This document shows, in pieces, positions 1 through 9,076 of a stretch of 64,000 bases of DNA. Origin of the DNA: Arthrobacter sp. NicSoilB4 (lineage in GTDB: Bacteria; Actinomycetota; Actinomycetes; Actinomycetales; Micrococcaceae); contig NZ_AP024653.1 in assembly GCF_019977335.1 (NCBI RefSeq), positions 3,410,001 to 3,474,000 on the forward strand, read 5' to 3'. Under the pieces are notes generated by a model, which searched no databases, was not told where the DNA came from, and saw only the letters and a program-made list of their open reading frames with translations. Each line of letters opens with the position of its first letter. Position 1 is the stretch's first letter. The position numbers and the translations under genes are program-made.

Positions 1-477
1 GAGGCACACGACACGTCACCCGCCGGCCGCGAGACACGCGGCGACACAAGTCCGGCCGCGAACGGCACCGGGGCGAACGCTGCCGGGGAGGATGCGGGCT
101 CGGCCCGGAGCCGCCACAGATTCTCGGCTTGGGCCCTGGGCGGCGGGACCGACCCGGACCCGCGGTTCACGCTCGCCAACGAGCGTACGTTCCTGGCCTG
201 GATCCGGACCTCGCTGGCGCTGGTTGCCGGCGGCATCGCCGTCGAGGCCTTCACCGCGGAACTGTTCTCTCCGGAAATCCGCAAGACCGTCGCCGTGCTG
301 TTGCTCCTGCTGGGGCTGGTGACCGGCGGCGGCTCGTTCTTCCGCTGGCTCAATGTGGAACGTGCCATGCGGCGCCAGTCTCCCCTCCCGGCGCCCCTGA
401 TCGCCCCCATCCTGGCAGTCGGCGGCGCCCTCGTCGCCGCCGTGCTGATCGTCTTTGTGATCTGGCGGCCGGCCTAG
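1..477 (+). CDS. DUF202 (YidH-type) membrane protein, 5' partial
   Basis: The frame is open from the first base, so the true start lies outside the window. A polar, low-complexity N-terminal stretch is followed by the DUF202 signature 'DPRFTLANERTFLAWIRTS' and about three hydrophobic helices, ending 'VLIVFVIWRPA'. DUF202 proteins are small inner-membrane proteins of unknown function. The stop codon is two bases before the next gene, which is also DUF202, so the pair is probably co-transcribed and may form one membrane unit. The family assignment rests on the conserved ERTFLAW motif; no function can be given. Confidence 0.85.
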   Translation, partial: EAHDTSPAGRETRGDTSPAANGTGANAAGEDAGSARSRHRFSAWALGGGTDPDPRFTLANERTFLAWIRTSLALVAGGIAVEAFTAELFSPEIRKTVAVLLLLLGLVTGGGSFFRWLNVERAMRRQSPLPAPLIAPILAVGGALVAAVLIVFVIWRPA

Positions 478-479
478 CC

Positions 480-827
480 ATGGCGCGCACCAGGCCGGCG
501 GCGATCCACAACGACCCGGGGCTCCAGCCCGAACGGACTGACCTCGCCTGGCGGCGGACCTCATTGACGCTGGTCACGGCGGCCTGCATTTTTCTGCGCT
601 GGATGCCCCACCACGGCTGGTTCGTGGCCACGCTTGTGGCGGCATCACTGATGGTCGCCCTGGGCATCGCCCTCACGCAGCGACGCCGCTACCACCGCGC
701 CGCCAGCGGCATCGGCGGAGCGGCGATGACCGCGAACGTCAGGGCGACGGCAGCAATCGCCGGCAGCGTCGTGGCCCTCGCCGCACTGGGAATCTACACG
801 GTGCTGCACCTGCCGCTGCAGCCCTAA
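480..827 (+). CDS. DUF202 membrane protein, second of pair
   Basis: A 115-residue protein starting two bases after the preceding stop. It carries the DUF202 core 'LQPERTDLAWRRTSLTLV' near the N terminus, then three predicted membrane helices, the last ending close to the C terminus. It resembles its upstream neighbour in size and topology, so the pair looks like an ancient tandem duplication (inference). The start is ATG and the very short spacing suggests translational coupling. Function is unknown. A strong hairpin follows it. Confidence 0.85.
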   Translation: MARTRPAAIHNDPGLQPERTDLAWRRTSLTLVTAACIFLRWMPHHGWFVATLVAASLMVALGIALTQRRRYHRAASGIGGAAMTANVRATAAIAGSVVALAALGIYTVLHLPLQP

Positions 828-837
828 GGCATCGGCT

Positions 838-883
838 GCTCCACAACAGCCGTTTTGGGGGGTCTAAACGGCCGTTGTGGAGC
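838..883. terminator. Bidirectional terminator hairpin
   Basis: Arms of 18 bases (838-855 and 866-883) pair with a single mismatch around a G-rich loop. One arm ends in TTT and the other begins AAA, so it can work in both directions. It lies between two convergent genes, the DUF202 pair and the alpha-galactosidase. Confidence 0.8.
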
Positions 884-896
884 AATCGATGGTGGG

Positions 897-3122
897 CTAG
901 GCGGTGGTGACCTGCAGCAGCAGGGCGTGCTCCGGGTTGAGCACCGGCATGGGCAGTCCCACCTCGGCCAGGAAGCGGCCGCTCGCCGTGGCACCGGACT
1001 CGAGCCAGGCCGGGGGCTGGACCTGCGTGAACGTGCGGGCGTAATCGGCGTCGCCCGGAACCGGGAAGACCGCCTCCACCAGGTAGTCCGCGTCGGCGTG
1101 GAGGCCGGGGATGGCGATCCGGCCGGGCTGCTCCGCGGCTGAGGTGCGGGTGCTGACCAGGGTGAACAGTGCCGCCGTCGAGCCCGGCTCCCCGGAACCG
1201 CCGGCGGCCTTGCCGGCCGGGCCGGCCACCACACCGTGCAGCATCAGGGAATGGTCGGCCAGGTCCGCGCGGACCATCCGGCCCGAGTGGATCAGGCCGC
1301 GGTGCTCCTTGTAGATGCCGATGAACCGCTTGAGCTCCTCCCGCTGCACGCCCTCGACCTGCCGGACGTCCCATTCCATCCCGAAATGACCGAACAGGGC
1401 GGTGATGGCGCGGAAGGAGAGGTCGTGTGTGCGGGCGGTCGTGTGCGAGGTGGTGGGGCCGACGTGCCCGCCCACGAGTTCCGGCGGGACCACCAGCCCG
1501 GTCCAGCGCTGGATGCTCTGCCGTTCCAGGGCGTCGTTGCAGTCCGAGGCCCAGATCCGGTCCGTCCGTTCCAGGATGCCCAGGTCCACCCGGGCTCCGC
1601 CGGAGGAACAGCTTTCAATCTCGACGCCGGGATGCGCGGCCTTGAGCGCGTCGAAGAGCCGGTAGGCGGCGAGGGTCTGTTCGTGCACCGAGGCGCGGCC
1701 GGCGTGGCCGTGCTCCAGCAGGTCCCGGTTCTGGTCCCACTTGAGGTAGCTGATGTCATTCTCGCGCAGCAGCGCGTCCACACGGTCGTAAATGTACTGC
1801 CAGGCGTCCGGATTGACGAGATCAATGATGTGCTGGTGGCGCCATTCCAGCGGCAGCCGACCGCCGTCCTTGTAGCTCTGCACCGAGGGCCCGACAATCC
1901 ACTCCGGGTGCGCCCGCACGACGTCGGAGTCCAGGTTGACCATCTCCGGCTCCACCCACAGCCCGAACTCCATCCCGCGGGACGTCACGGCGTCGATCAG
2001 TGGGGTGAGCCCGGACGGCCAGAGGGCCTCGTCCACGTACCAGTCGCCCAGGCCTGCGTGGTCGTCGCGGCGGCCGCGGAACCAGCCGTCGTCGAGGACA
2101 AACCGTTCGACGCCCAGTTCCGCGGCGGAGTCCGCGAGTTCGATCAAGGTGGTCAGGTTGTGGTCGAAGTACACGGCCTCCCAGGTGTTCAGCACTACCG
2201 GGCGCGGCTTCCCGGCGCCCGCGCGTTGTCCTGCAGCTGCCGCGGAGGGCAGCACGTGGTGCGGCCGGTTCCGGAACCAGGCGTAGAAGGCTTCGCTGAT
2301 GCCGTCCAGTCCGCGGTCCGAGTAGGCGGCGAACAGGGCGGGCGTCGTGTAGCTGCCGCCGGGGGCCAGGATCACCTCGGCCGGACCCAGCAGTTCGGAG
2401 CCGCCGATCATGGTCCAGCCGTCCGCCACGCTGTCCGCGAACTGCTCGTGGTTGCCGCTCCAGGCCAGGTGGGTGGCCCAGATCTTGCCGTGGCGGTTGC
2501 CGAAGCCGGCGGTTCCGGCGGCGAAGAGCAGTGAGGAGTCGTGGCCGGTACGGCCGTGCCGGCCGGTGCGCACCCACGTGCCCTGCTCGATGGCGCGGCG
2601 CTGCGGGTGGCGTTCCCGGCACCAGCGCCCGGTCAGGTCCAGGAGTTCGACGGCGTCCGGCGCCGCCGGGAGGACGGTGGCCAATTCGTCGAGCTGGTAC
2701 GGCGAGGTCCCGGTGTTGGTGACGGTGTGGCGCAGTTCCAGCAGTCCGCCGTCGTGCAGGGTGAGGCTCGACGAAACGCGGATCCCGGCGTCGGCGTCGG
2801 TCTGGACAATCACCGCTGCATTCCCGGCGGCTGCCGTCACCTCCGCCACGCGGAGCCGGACGGAGAAGTCGTAGCCGGGGACGCCGTCGGCGATCCGGTG
2901 GCCGCGCAGGGCGGCGCGGCCGCGCCAGCTGGAGGAGGCCTGCGGGAGCAGCCCGGCGGGGACTGCGGCGTCGACGGCGGAGTGCGGGACGGGAGCTCCG
3001 AGGATGGCCAGATCCGGAAGGGCGGCGCCCAGATCGGCACCCCAGTGGATGACCTCGGCCTCTCCGCTGTCGAAGCTGATCACCAGGCTGGTGCTGGCGG
3101 AGCGGAGGTACAGGGGATCCAT
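897..3122 (-). CDS. Alpha-galactosidase, glycoside hydrolase family 36
   Basis: A 741-residue cytoplasmic enzyme with no signal peptide that hydrolyses terminal alpha-1,6-galactosides such as melibiose, raffinose or stachyose. The GH36 order is visible: an N-terminal beta-sandwich, a TIM barrel with 'DDGWF', the nucleophile motif 'LKWDQNR' (Asp about residue 463) and the acid/base motif 'WASDCND' (Asp about residue 527), then a C-terminal beta domain. Length matches the family. It is the last gene of the permease-permease-binding protein-galactosidase operon, so substrate is imported intact and cleaved inside. The start is ATG (MDPLYLRS). Regulation is probably by the divergent LacI protein. 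Confidence 0.93.
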   Translation of the reverse strand: MDPLYLRSASTSLVISFDSGEAEVIHWGADLGAALPDLAILGAPVPHSAVDAAVPAGLLPQASSSWRGRAALRGHRIADGVPGYDFSVRLRVAEVTAAAGNAAVIVQTDADAGIRVSSSLTLHDGGLLELRHTVTNTGTSPYQLDELATVLPAAPDAVELLDLTGRWCRERHPQRRAIEQGTWVRTGRHGRTGHDSSLLFAAGTAGFGNRHGKIWATHLAWSGNHEQFADSVADGWTMIGGSELLGPAEVILAPGGSYTTPALFAAYSDRGLDGISEAFYAWFRNRPHHVLPSAAAAGQRAGAGKPRPVVLNTWEAVYFDHNLTTLIELADSAAELGVERFVLDDGWFRGRRDDHAGLGDWYVDEALWPSGLTPLIDAVTSRGMEFGLWVEPEMVNLDSDVVRAHPEWIVGPSVQSYKDGGRLPLEWRHQHIIDLVNPDAWQYIYDRVDALLRENDISYLKWDQNRDLLEHGHAGRASVHEQTLAAYRLFDALKAAHPGVEIESCSSGGARVDLGILERTDRIWASDCNDALERQSIQRWTGLVVPPELVGGHVGPTTSHTTARTHDLSFRAITALFGHFGMEWDVRQVEGVQREELKRFIGIYKEHRGLIHSGRMVRADLADHSLMLHGVVAGPAGKAAGGSGEPGSTAALFTLVSTRTSAAEQPGRIAIPGLHADADYLVEAVFPVPGDADYARTFTQVQPPAWLESGATASGRFLAEVGLPMPVLNPEHALLLQVTTA

Positions 3123-3202
3123 GGCAGGTCTCTTTCGGTGGTTCGGGACGCGTCCGGGGTTGCGGAAACGCAGGTCAGGCAGTGTGTGAATCAGAGGGAA
3201 TA

Positions 3203-3242
3203 CCGGATGCCGCCGCCGCGAGGAGGTAGCGGCGGCATCCGG
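3203..3242 (-). promoter_or_regulatory. Intercistronic hairpin between binding protein and galactosidase genes
   Basis: Perfect 14-base arms (3203-3216 and 3229-3242) enclose a 12-base loop, with no T-run after it. Placed directly behind the binding-protein gene, it may act as a partial terminator or protect the upstream mRNA end so that the binding protein is made in excess of the enzyme (inference from similar sugar operons). Confidence 0.6.
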
Positions 3243-3253
3243 GGCGGTTTGGC

Positions 3254-4591
3254 CTACTTGAAGAGGGCGTTGACCTGGTTGTTGGCTTCGGTGAGTGAGC
3301 TGGCCGGCTTCTTGCCCGCGAGGACCGCGTCCATGGCCGGCTTCATGATGCCGTCTACCTTGGCTGCCTTGTCCGCGATCGGGAAGAGGAAGGTGGTGCC
3401 GTCCTTGACGTGGGTGGTGAAGGCGGAGACGTCCGTGCCCTTGTCCGCGAAGGCCTTGGCGGCGATCTCGGAGGAGCTGGTGATGGCCGGGAAGACAACT
3501 GCCTTCTTGGCGACGACGTCCTGGCAGGCGGTGGAGCCGAGGTATTCGACCCACTTGACCGCGGCGGCAGGGTTCTTGGTGCCCGCCCAGACCGAGTCGG
3601 CCAGGCCGTTGAACATGCTGGCGCGCTTGCCCTCGGGGCCCTTGGGGGTGGGCGCGAACGCGGTTTCCACGCCCTTGTAGCTCTGGTACTGCCCGATTAG
3701 CCAGTCGCCGGTGGTGTTGATGGCGGCCTTGCCGGCGCCGAAGTTGTCGGCGAGGCTGGCGCCCACGGTGGTTTCCAGCTTGGGCATGTAGCCCTTCCCG
3801 ATCAGGCCGGCCCACCAGGCGATGGTCTCCTGGAAGCGGGGATCGTCGTAGTTGAACTCGGTGCCCCACGGGTTCTTGTCCGTGTGGGTCCAGCCGGTGG
3901 TCGCTGTCAGGAAGCTCCACTCGGTCTGGCCCTGGCCGGAACCGCCGCCCGCGAGGCCGAGGCCGTAGACCGCGACGTTGTTCTTGTCGAAGCCTGCCTC
4001 GTCGCCGCGCACGCCGTTCTTGTCCACGGTGAGGTGGGCGATCGCTTTCTCGTAGCTGCCGCCGTCCTGCGGGTTCCAGTCCAGGTTGGCCATCTGGTCC
4101 GCCGTGAGGCCTGCGGAGTCGGCCATGGCCTTGTTGTAGAAGAGGCCCACGGTGTCCCAGTCCTTGGGCAGGCCGTAGCGCTTGCCGTCCTGGCCGACCC
4201 ACAGTTCGGGCAGGCCCTTGGTGTAGCTCTCCAGCTTGACGCCGTCCTTCGCGACGGCGTCGTCCAGGGAGAGCAGCTGCTTCTTCGCCGCGTACTCGGG
4301 GTACTTGGACAGGTGGTTGGTGAAGACGTCCGGGGCCGTGCCGGCGACGAAACCGTTGGTCAGCGTGGTCCAGTAGTCGTCCCAGCCGCGCTGGGTGATC
4401 TTGACCTTGATGTCCGGGTTGGCCTTGGTGAAATCGTCGGCGCACTGCTGGTAGGCGGGGAGCTGGTTAGCATCCCACAGCCAGTAGTTGATTTCACCCT
4501 TGGCTTCGGCGGAGGGGGCGGAACCGCCGCAGGCGGACAGGGAGAGGGCGATGGCTGCGGCGGCAGCGACGGCGCCGAGGGTCTTTTTCAT
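3254..4591 (-). CDS. ABC transporter sugar-binding lipoprotein (family 1)
   Basis: A 445-residue extracellular solute-binding protein. The N terminus has a signal peptide with a lipobox ending 'LSLSACGG', so the mature protein should be anchored by a lipidated cysteine at about residue 23. The body has family 1 (maltose-type) features such as 'INYWLWDANQLPAY' and 'NHLSKYPEYAAKKQLLSLD', and a long C-terminal lobe. It lies between two permease genes and an alpha-galactosidase, so alpha-galactosides are the likely ligand. No ATPase gene is in the locus, so a shared MsiK-type ATPase probably energises it, as is usual in actinobacterial sugar importers. Confidence 0.9.
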   Translation of the reverse strand: MKKTLGAVAAAAAIALSLSACGGSAPSAEAKGEINYWLWDANQLPAYQQCADDFTKANPDIKVKITQRGWDDYWTTLTNGFVAGTAPDVFTNHLSKYPEYAAKKQLLSLDDAVAKDGVKLESYTKGLPELWVGQDGKRYGLPKDWDTVGLFYNKAMADSAGLTADQMANLDWNPQDGGSYEKAIAHLTVDKNGVRGDEAGFDKNNVAVYGLGLAGGGSGQGQTEWSFLTATTGWTHTDKNPWGTEFNYDDPRFQETIAWWAGLIGKGYMPKLETTVGASLADNFGAGKAAINTTGDWLIGQYQSYKGVETAFAPTPKGPEGKRASMFNGLADSVWAGTKNPAAAVKWVEYLGSTACQDVVAKKAVVFPAITSSSEIAAKAFADKGTDVSAFTTHVKDGTTFLFPIADKAAKVDGIMKPAMDAVLAGKKPASSLTEANNQVNALFK

Positions 4592-4644
4592 GGTGGACCT
4601 TTCAGGGATGTGAAGTGTGGCGGGTGGGGTGTGTCGGGCAGGGG

Positions 4645-5580
4645 TTACTTGATGCCGGAGAAGCCGATGGAGTTGACCACCCGCTTGCCGAAGGCGATGA
4701 AGAGCAGGAGGACGGGCAGGGCGGCGATCAGGGTGGCGGCCATGAGGCCGGACCAGTCGGGGGCGCCCTGCGGGGACTGCGATTTGAAGACACCCAGGCC
4801 CACGGTGAGGACCCGGACACTTTCGTCCTGGCCCACCAGCAGGGGCCAGAAGTATTCGTTCCATTGGCCGATGAAGGTCAGCAGGGCCAGGGTGGCCAGC
4901 GGGGCGGCGGCGTTGGGCAGCACGATCTGGAAGAAGATCCGGACATGCTTGGCGCCGTCGAGCATGGCGGCCTCTTCCACCTCGCGGGACATGGAGAGGA
5001 AGAACTGCCGCAGGAAGAAGATGGCGAAGGGGGTCATGAACAGGAAGGGCAGGGCCAGTCCGGCGAAGCTGTTGAGCAGGCCCAGGTTCTTGATCATGAG
5101 GAAGTTGGGCAGGGCGGTGAAGATCGGCGGGACCATCATGGTGGCGAGGAACAGGCCGAAGACCACGTTCCGGCCGGGCCAGCGGAGCCGGGAGAAGGCG
5201 TAGGCGGCCATCGCGCTGAAGAACACCTGCCCGGCGGTGGTGACGGTGGCGAAGATGATGGAGTTCCGCAGGTACAGCCAGAAGTTGATGGCGGCGCCGG
5301 AACCCCCTTCGGCGATGGCCTCCTCGGGGGTCTGCAGGCCGAGGACCCGTTTGAAGGCGCCGAGGCTGAAGTCGGCCGGCAGCAGGTTGCTGGCGTTGGA
5401 GGCGAGGGCGGCGTTGCTCGACAGCGCGGTGCGGAGCATCCAGAGGAACGGTGCCACCGTGACGACGACGGCGACGACGACGAGGGTCCAGGCGCCGGCG
5501 CGGCGCCAGCTGAAAGGCTTCCGGGGTTTCCTGTGCGCGGTTTTGGCGGACGTCTTGCGGGAAAGGGCGGAGGTTGTCAT
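4645..5580 (-). CDS. ABC sugar transporter permease, MalG type
   Basis: A 311-residue inner-membrane permease with six predicted helices after a basic cytoplasmic tail. The EAA loop that docks the ATPase is visible as 'EEAAMLDGAKHVRIFFQIVLP'. It starts 12 bases after the stop of the other permease, so the two form a heterodimeric channel. It is the second gene of the alpha-galactoside operon, followed by the binding-protein gene. Long antisense frames here are composition shadows. Confidence 0.92.
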   Translation of the reverse strand: MTTSALSRKTSAKTAHRKPRKPFSWRRAGAWTLVVVAVVVTVAPFLWMLRTALSSNAALASNASNLLPADFSLGAFKRVLGLQTPEEAIAEGGSGAAINFWLYLRNSIIFATVTTAGQVFFSAMAAYAFSRLRWPGRNVVFGLFLATMMVPPIFTALPNFLMIKNLGLLNSFAGLALPFLFMTPFAIFFLRQFFLSMSREVEEAAMLDGAKHVRIFFQIVLPNAAAPLATLALLTFIGQWNEYFWPLLVGQDESVRVLTVGLGVFKSQSPQGAPDWSGLMAATLIAALPVLLLFIAFGKRVVNSIGFSGIK

Positions 5581-5592
5581 GGCTGGGGTTCC

Positions 5593-6549
5593 TTAGTCCA
5601 GATCCGATTCGTTGCCCTTGAGGAACTTCATCTGGATGAAGGCCACGAGGGCGAGAATGACGAAGAGAATGACGGACAGGGCCGAGGCGTAGCCGAAATC
5701 GGATTCACCGAAGGCCTTCTGGTAGATGTACATCTGGATGACGCGGGAGGCGTTGATGGGTCCGCCGCCGGTGGTGACGGCCACGGTGTCGAACACCTGG
5801 AAGGAGCCGATCACCGTGACCACGAGTACCAGCACCAGCACGGGGCGCAGGAGCGGCATGGTGATGCTCCAGAAGGTCCGGGTGGGCGATGCGCCGTCGA
5901 GGGATGCGACCTCGTAGACGTGGCTGGGGATGGACTGCAGCCCGGCGAAGATCAGCAGGGCCGTGTAGCCCATGTGCCGCCAGACGTTGACGCCGGCGAT
6001 GGTGGGGATGGCCCACTGTTCGCTGCCGAAGAACGCGATGCGGGGCAGGCCGAACCAGTTGATGATCTCGTTGACGATCCCGAGCTGGTAGTCGAGCATC
6101 CAGAACCACAGGAGCGCCACGATCACGTTGGCGACAAGGAACGGCAGCAGCAGCGCGCCGCGGATCAGCGTGGATTTCGCCACGCGGTGCATCAGGAGCG
6201 CCAGCCCGAGGGCGATGACGGTCTGGAAACCGATGTTGAGGCCGACGTACTGGAGGGTGACGGCCATGGCGTTCCAGAACAGCTCGTCGGCGAGGATCGC
6301 GGTGTAGTTTTTGGTGCCGATCCAGGTGGGATCCCCCAGGACGCTGTATTCGGTGAAGCTGAGGTAGACGCCGCGGATCGTGGGGACCAGGAAGAAGGCG
6401 ACGAAGCCGACCATGGCCGGGAGGATGAACAGCAGGGCGATCCGGAGGTCGCCCAGGCGGCGTCCCCGGCCGGCCCGGAGGGTTTTACCGCGGTGCGGGG
6501 GTTTGGATCCGCCAGCCACGGGATCCGGAAGTTTGGTGATGGTAGTCAT
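5593..6549 (-). CDS. ABC sugar transporter permease, MalF type
   Basis: A 318-residue permease, first gene of the alpha-galactoside operon. It has a basic N-terminal tail, six predicted helices and the EAA loop 'EVASLDGASPTRTFWSITMP'. The family motif 'GTKNYTAIL' lies in the first periplasmic region. It pairs with the MalG-type protein downstream. Its start faces the intergenic region with two operator-like palindromes next to the LacI gene, so this is the regulated promoter end of the operon. Confidence 0.92.
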   Translation of the reverse strand: MTTITKLPDPVAGGSKPPHRGKTLRAGRGRRLGDLRIALLFILPAMVGFVAFFLVPTIRGVYLSFTEYSVLGDPTWIGTKNYTAILADELFWNAMAVTLQYVGLNIGFQTVIALGLALLMHRVAKSTLIRGALLLPFLVANVIVALLWFWMLDYQLGIVNEIINWFGLPRIAFFGSEQWAIPTIAGVNVWRHMGYTALLIFAGLQSIPSHVYEVASLDGASPTRTFWSITMPLLRPVLVLVLVVTVIGSFQVFDTVAVTTGGGPINASRVIQMYIYQKAFGESDFGYASALSVILFVILALVAFIQMKFLKGNESDLD

Positions 6550-6594
6550 CGTTGACTCTTCCTGGTGGTGTGATGTGGGTAACAGCTGGAATTG

Positions 6595-6612
6595 AATCTA
6601 CACGAGTAGATT
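6595..6612. promoter_or_regulatory. LacI-type operator 1
   Basis: An 18-base near-perfect palindrome, AATCTACACGAGTAGATT, with 7-base perfect arms and the central CG typical of LacI-family sites. It lies 46 bases upstream of the transporter operon start, where it could block transcription. The divergent LacI regulator is the obvious candidate ligand. Confidence 0.75.
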
Positions 6613-6670
6613 TTGGCTGGCAAGAGAAATTTCCTGCAATCGCAGAGGTTTTCTTGTACCGGTCAGTAGA

Positions 6671-6688
6671 TATTGACTCGAGTAGATT
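6671..6688. promoter_or_regulatory. LacI-type operator 2 (degenerate)
   Basis: TATTGACTCGAGTAGATT shares the right half-site GAGTAGATT with operator 1 and keeps the central CG, but its left arm is poorer. The site centres are 76 bases apart, which could allow looping. It may serve autoregulation of the divergent lacI-type gene. Confidence 0.6.
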
Positions 6689-6862
6689 CACGTGGGACGC
6701 TGTTGGCGGATGCCCGCGCGGGCGTGGAGCCCGGCTGTCCGGGCAGATCGGGAGTGGCCACCATGTCGTTTTCCACCGGAGTCGGTGCCGGCCAGTCCGT
6801 CGGCCCTCTCGGCAGCCATTCTGCCCATGGCCCGGGCGATGCGCCGTCCGCAGCTAGTTAGC

Positions 6863-7894
6863 ATGGACTCCATGACGACTTCGGCAGTGCACACCCCCCG
6901 CGGCCCGGTGACCCGCAAGGACGTCGCCCGCTACGCCGGCGTGAGCACCGCCGTCGTGAGCTATGTTGTCAACGGCGGCCCGAAGAAGGTGGCCCCGGCC
7001 ACCGAGGCAAAGGTCCAGGATGCCATCCGCATCCTGGGCTACCGGCCCAACGCGGCCGCCCGCGCGCTGAAGCTGGGCTCCAGTGAGACCATCGGCCTGG
7101 TCATCCCGGACAACACCAACCCGTTCTTTTCGCTGCTGGCCCATGCCGTCGAGGACGCCGCGGCCGAACTCGGCTACGCCCTTCTGCTGACCAACTCGGA
7201 CGGCAACCTCTCCAAGGAACGCCGGAACATCCGCAACCTCGCCTCGCGCCAGGTGGACGGGGTGGTGCTCGCCAGCGTGCTGTTTGAACCCGACCTCGCT
7301 GCCCTCGAATCGGCCGAGATTCCCGCAGTGCTCCTGAACCATGGCGGCAAGTCACCCGGATTCAACAGCGTGGGCGTGGACTTGGAGGCCGGGGCGCGGA
7401 TGGCCGTCGACCACCTGATCGGGCACGGGCACACCAGCATCGCCCTGGCCATGGGCACCAACACGGGCCGCGACTACGACCTCCGTGAAGAGGGCTGGCT
7501 GCAGGCGCTTGCGGCGGCCGGGCTGCCGGAGGGTCCCATTGTCCGCGGGCCGTTCAGCCGGGAGGGCGGGTACGCCGTCGGCCGCAGACTGCTCGCCTCC
7601 GCGGACCGGCCCACGGCAATCTTCGCGAGTTCGGACATGCAGGCGATCGGCATCCTGCGCGCCATCCATGAAGCCGGGCTCACGGTCCCGGGCGATATCG
7701 CACTGACTTCCTTCGACGGCTCTGCCGAGGCCGAGTACAGCTGGCCCGCCCTGACGACCGTGGAGCAGCCGGTCCGGGTGATGGCGGAAGCCGCCGTCAG
7801 CGCACTCCTCGGCGCGCGCCGTGGCGAACCGGCGGAGCACCGCACGTTCCCCACCGAACTGCGGATCCGGCAGTCCTGCGGCTGCCCCGCCTGA
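6863..7894 (+). CDS. LacI-family transcriptional regulator
   Basis: A 343-residue repressor. The N-terminal helix-turn-helix reads 'TRKDVARYAGVSTAVVSYV' followed by the hinge 'RPNAAARALKLGSS', and then a periplasmic-binding-like sensor domain with 'GLVIPDNTNPFF' and a C-terminal 'TSFDGSAEAEYSWPALTTV'. It is divergent from the alpha-galactoside operon and convergent with galK, so the likely inducer is galactose or an alpha-galactoside. The ATG at 6872 is an alternative start. A longer frame open from 6692 runs through operator-containing DNA and is unlikely to be translated from there. Confidence 0.9.
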   Translation: MDSMTTSAVHTPRGPVTRKDVARYAGVSTAVVSYVVNGGPKKVAPATEAKVQDAIRILGYRPNAAARALKLGSSETIGLVIPDNTNPFFSLLAHAVEDAAAELGYALLLTNSDGNLSKERRNIRNLASRQVDGVVLASVLFEPDLAALESAEIPAVLLNHGGKSPGFNSVGVDLEAGARMAVDHLIGHGHTSIALAMGTNTGRDYDLREEGWLQALAAAGLPEGPIVRGPFSREGGYAVGRRLLASADRPTAIFASSDMQAIGILRAIHEAGLTVPGDIALTSFDGSAEAEYSWPALTTVEQPVRVMAEAAVSALLGARRGEPAEHRTFPTELRIRQSCGCPA

Positions 7895-7900
7895 GCCCCA

Positions 7901-9076
7901 TCAGGACAGTCGCTCCGCACCGGCGGCCGGCGTGACCGTGAAAATATCCGGCGCGGTGAACCCGGCTTCCGCGAAGGCGCGGACGACGGCGTCGCGGACC
8001 TGCTGCTCGTCCCCCACCGGGGTGAGGGCGATGGCCGAGCCGCCGAATCCGCCGCCGGTCATGCGGGCCCCGATGGCCCCGTGGCTGCGGGCGGCGTCCA
8101 CTGCGAGGTCGAGTTCCGGGCAGGAGATCTCGAAGTCGTCCCGCATGGAGGCGTGGCTGGCATCGAGGAGGTGGCCGATGCGGGCCGGGCCCTGGGACCG
8201 GAGGGTGTCCACCGCCTGCAGCACGCGGGCGTTTTCGGTCACGACGTGCCGGACCCGCCGCAACGTCATCGGATCGAGCAGGCCGCTGGCTTCCTCGAGG
8301 TCGGCGACGGCGACGTCCCGCAGGGCTTTAACGTCCAGGACCTCGGCCCCGAGCTCGCACGACGCGCGCCGGGAGGCGTAGCCGCCGTCCGCGTGGGAAT
8401 GCGCCACCTTCGTGTCGATCACCAGCAGGACGAGCCCGGCATCCTGCGCCCGGAACGGGACGAGCTCCACAGACTGGTCCCGGCAGTCAAGGAACACCGC
8501 GTGCCCGCGGGCGCCGCGCAGGGAGGCGGACTGGTCCATGATGCCGGTGGGCGCACCGACGAAGGCGTTTTCGGCATTGTGGGTGAGTTCGACCATTTCC
8601 TCCGCGGTGAGCCCGGCGCCGGTGAGCTCGTTAAGGGCCGTGACGACAGCGCATTCGATCGCGTGCGAGGAGGACAGGCCTGCACCGAGCGGGACGTCGG
8701 AATCGAGGAGGAGGTCGAAACCGGGGACGTCGATGCCGCGCTGCTGCAGGGCCCACACCACTCCGAGCGGGTACTTGGCCCAGCCTTTAACGGCGCCCGG
8801 CGCCAGGGCGGCGGTGTCGGCCTCGACGAGCCCCTGGTTGCCATAGGTGGACAGCAGCCGGATCCTGCTGTCTTCACGGAGGGAGCCGCCCCGGAGCCGG
8901 ATGGCGGTCCTTGCCCGGTTGTCGATGGCGAAGGGCAGGACGAACCCCTCGTTGTAGTCGGTGTGCTCGCCGATCAGGTTCACCCGGCCCGGGGCAGCCC
9001 AGACGCCGTGCGGCTCCATGCCGAACGTGGCCTCGAATCGGTCCGCCAGGGCGCCGGTGCGCGCGGTGGTGTTCAT
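7901..9076 (-). CDS. galK: Galactokinase
   Basis: A 391-residue GHMP-family kinase converting galactose and ATP to galactose 1-phosphate, the first Leloir step after alpha-galactosidase. The galactokinase signature 'GRVNLIGEHTDYNEGFVLP' is at about residues 28-46. The ATP-binding glycine/serine motif is 'PLGAGLSSSHAIECAV', and the C-terminal GHMP motif is 'MTGGGFGGSAIAL'. Length is normal. Its start overlaps the galT stop by four bases (ATGA), showing translational coupling. galE is not in the window. Confidence 0.96.
   Translation of the reverse strand: MNTTARTGALADRFEATFGMEPHGVWAAPGRVNLIGEHTDYNEGFVLPFAIDNRARTAIRLRGGSLREDSRIRLLSTYGNQGLVEADTAALAPGAVKGWAKYPLGVVWALQQRGIDVPGFDLLLDSDVPLGAGLSSSHAIECAVVTALNELTGAGLTAEEMVELTHNAENAFVGAPTGIMDQSASLRGARGHAVFLDCRDQSVELVPFRAQDAGLVLLVIDTKVAHSHADGGYASRRASCELGAEVLDVKALRDVAVADLEEASGLLDPMTLRRVRHVVTENARVLQAVDTLRSQGPARIGHLLDASHASMRDDFEISCPELDLAVDAARSHGAIGARMTGGGFGGSAIALTPVGDEQQVRDAVVRAFAEAGFTAPDIFTVTPAAGAERLS

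Noticed and set aside
897..4445. A very long minus-strand frame of 1182 codons covering both the binding protein and the alpha-galactosidase
   Set aside because: Only its C-terminal 741 codons encode the galactosidase; the rest is an out-of-frame reading of the binding-protein gene with no homology. High-GC DNA keeps alternative frames open.
4615..6555. A 646-codon plus-strand frame opposite the two permease genes
   Set aside because: Its product is a Gly/Glu/Asp/His-rich low-complexity sequence with no motif, the normal antisense shadow of membrane-protein genes; the minus-strand permeases are clear.
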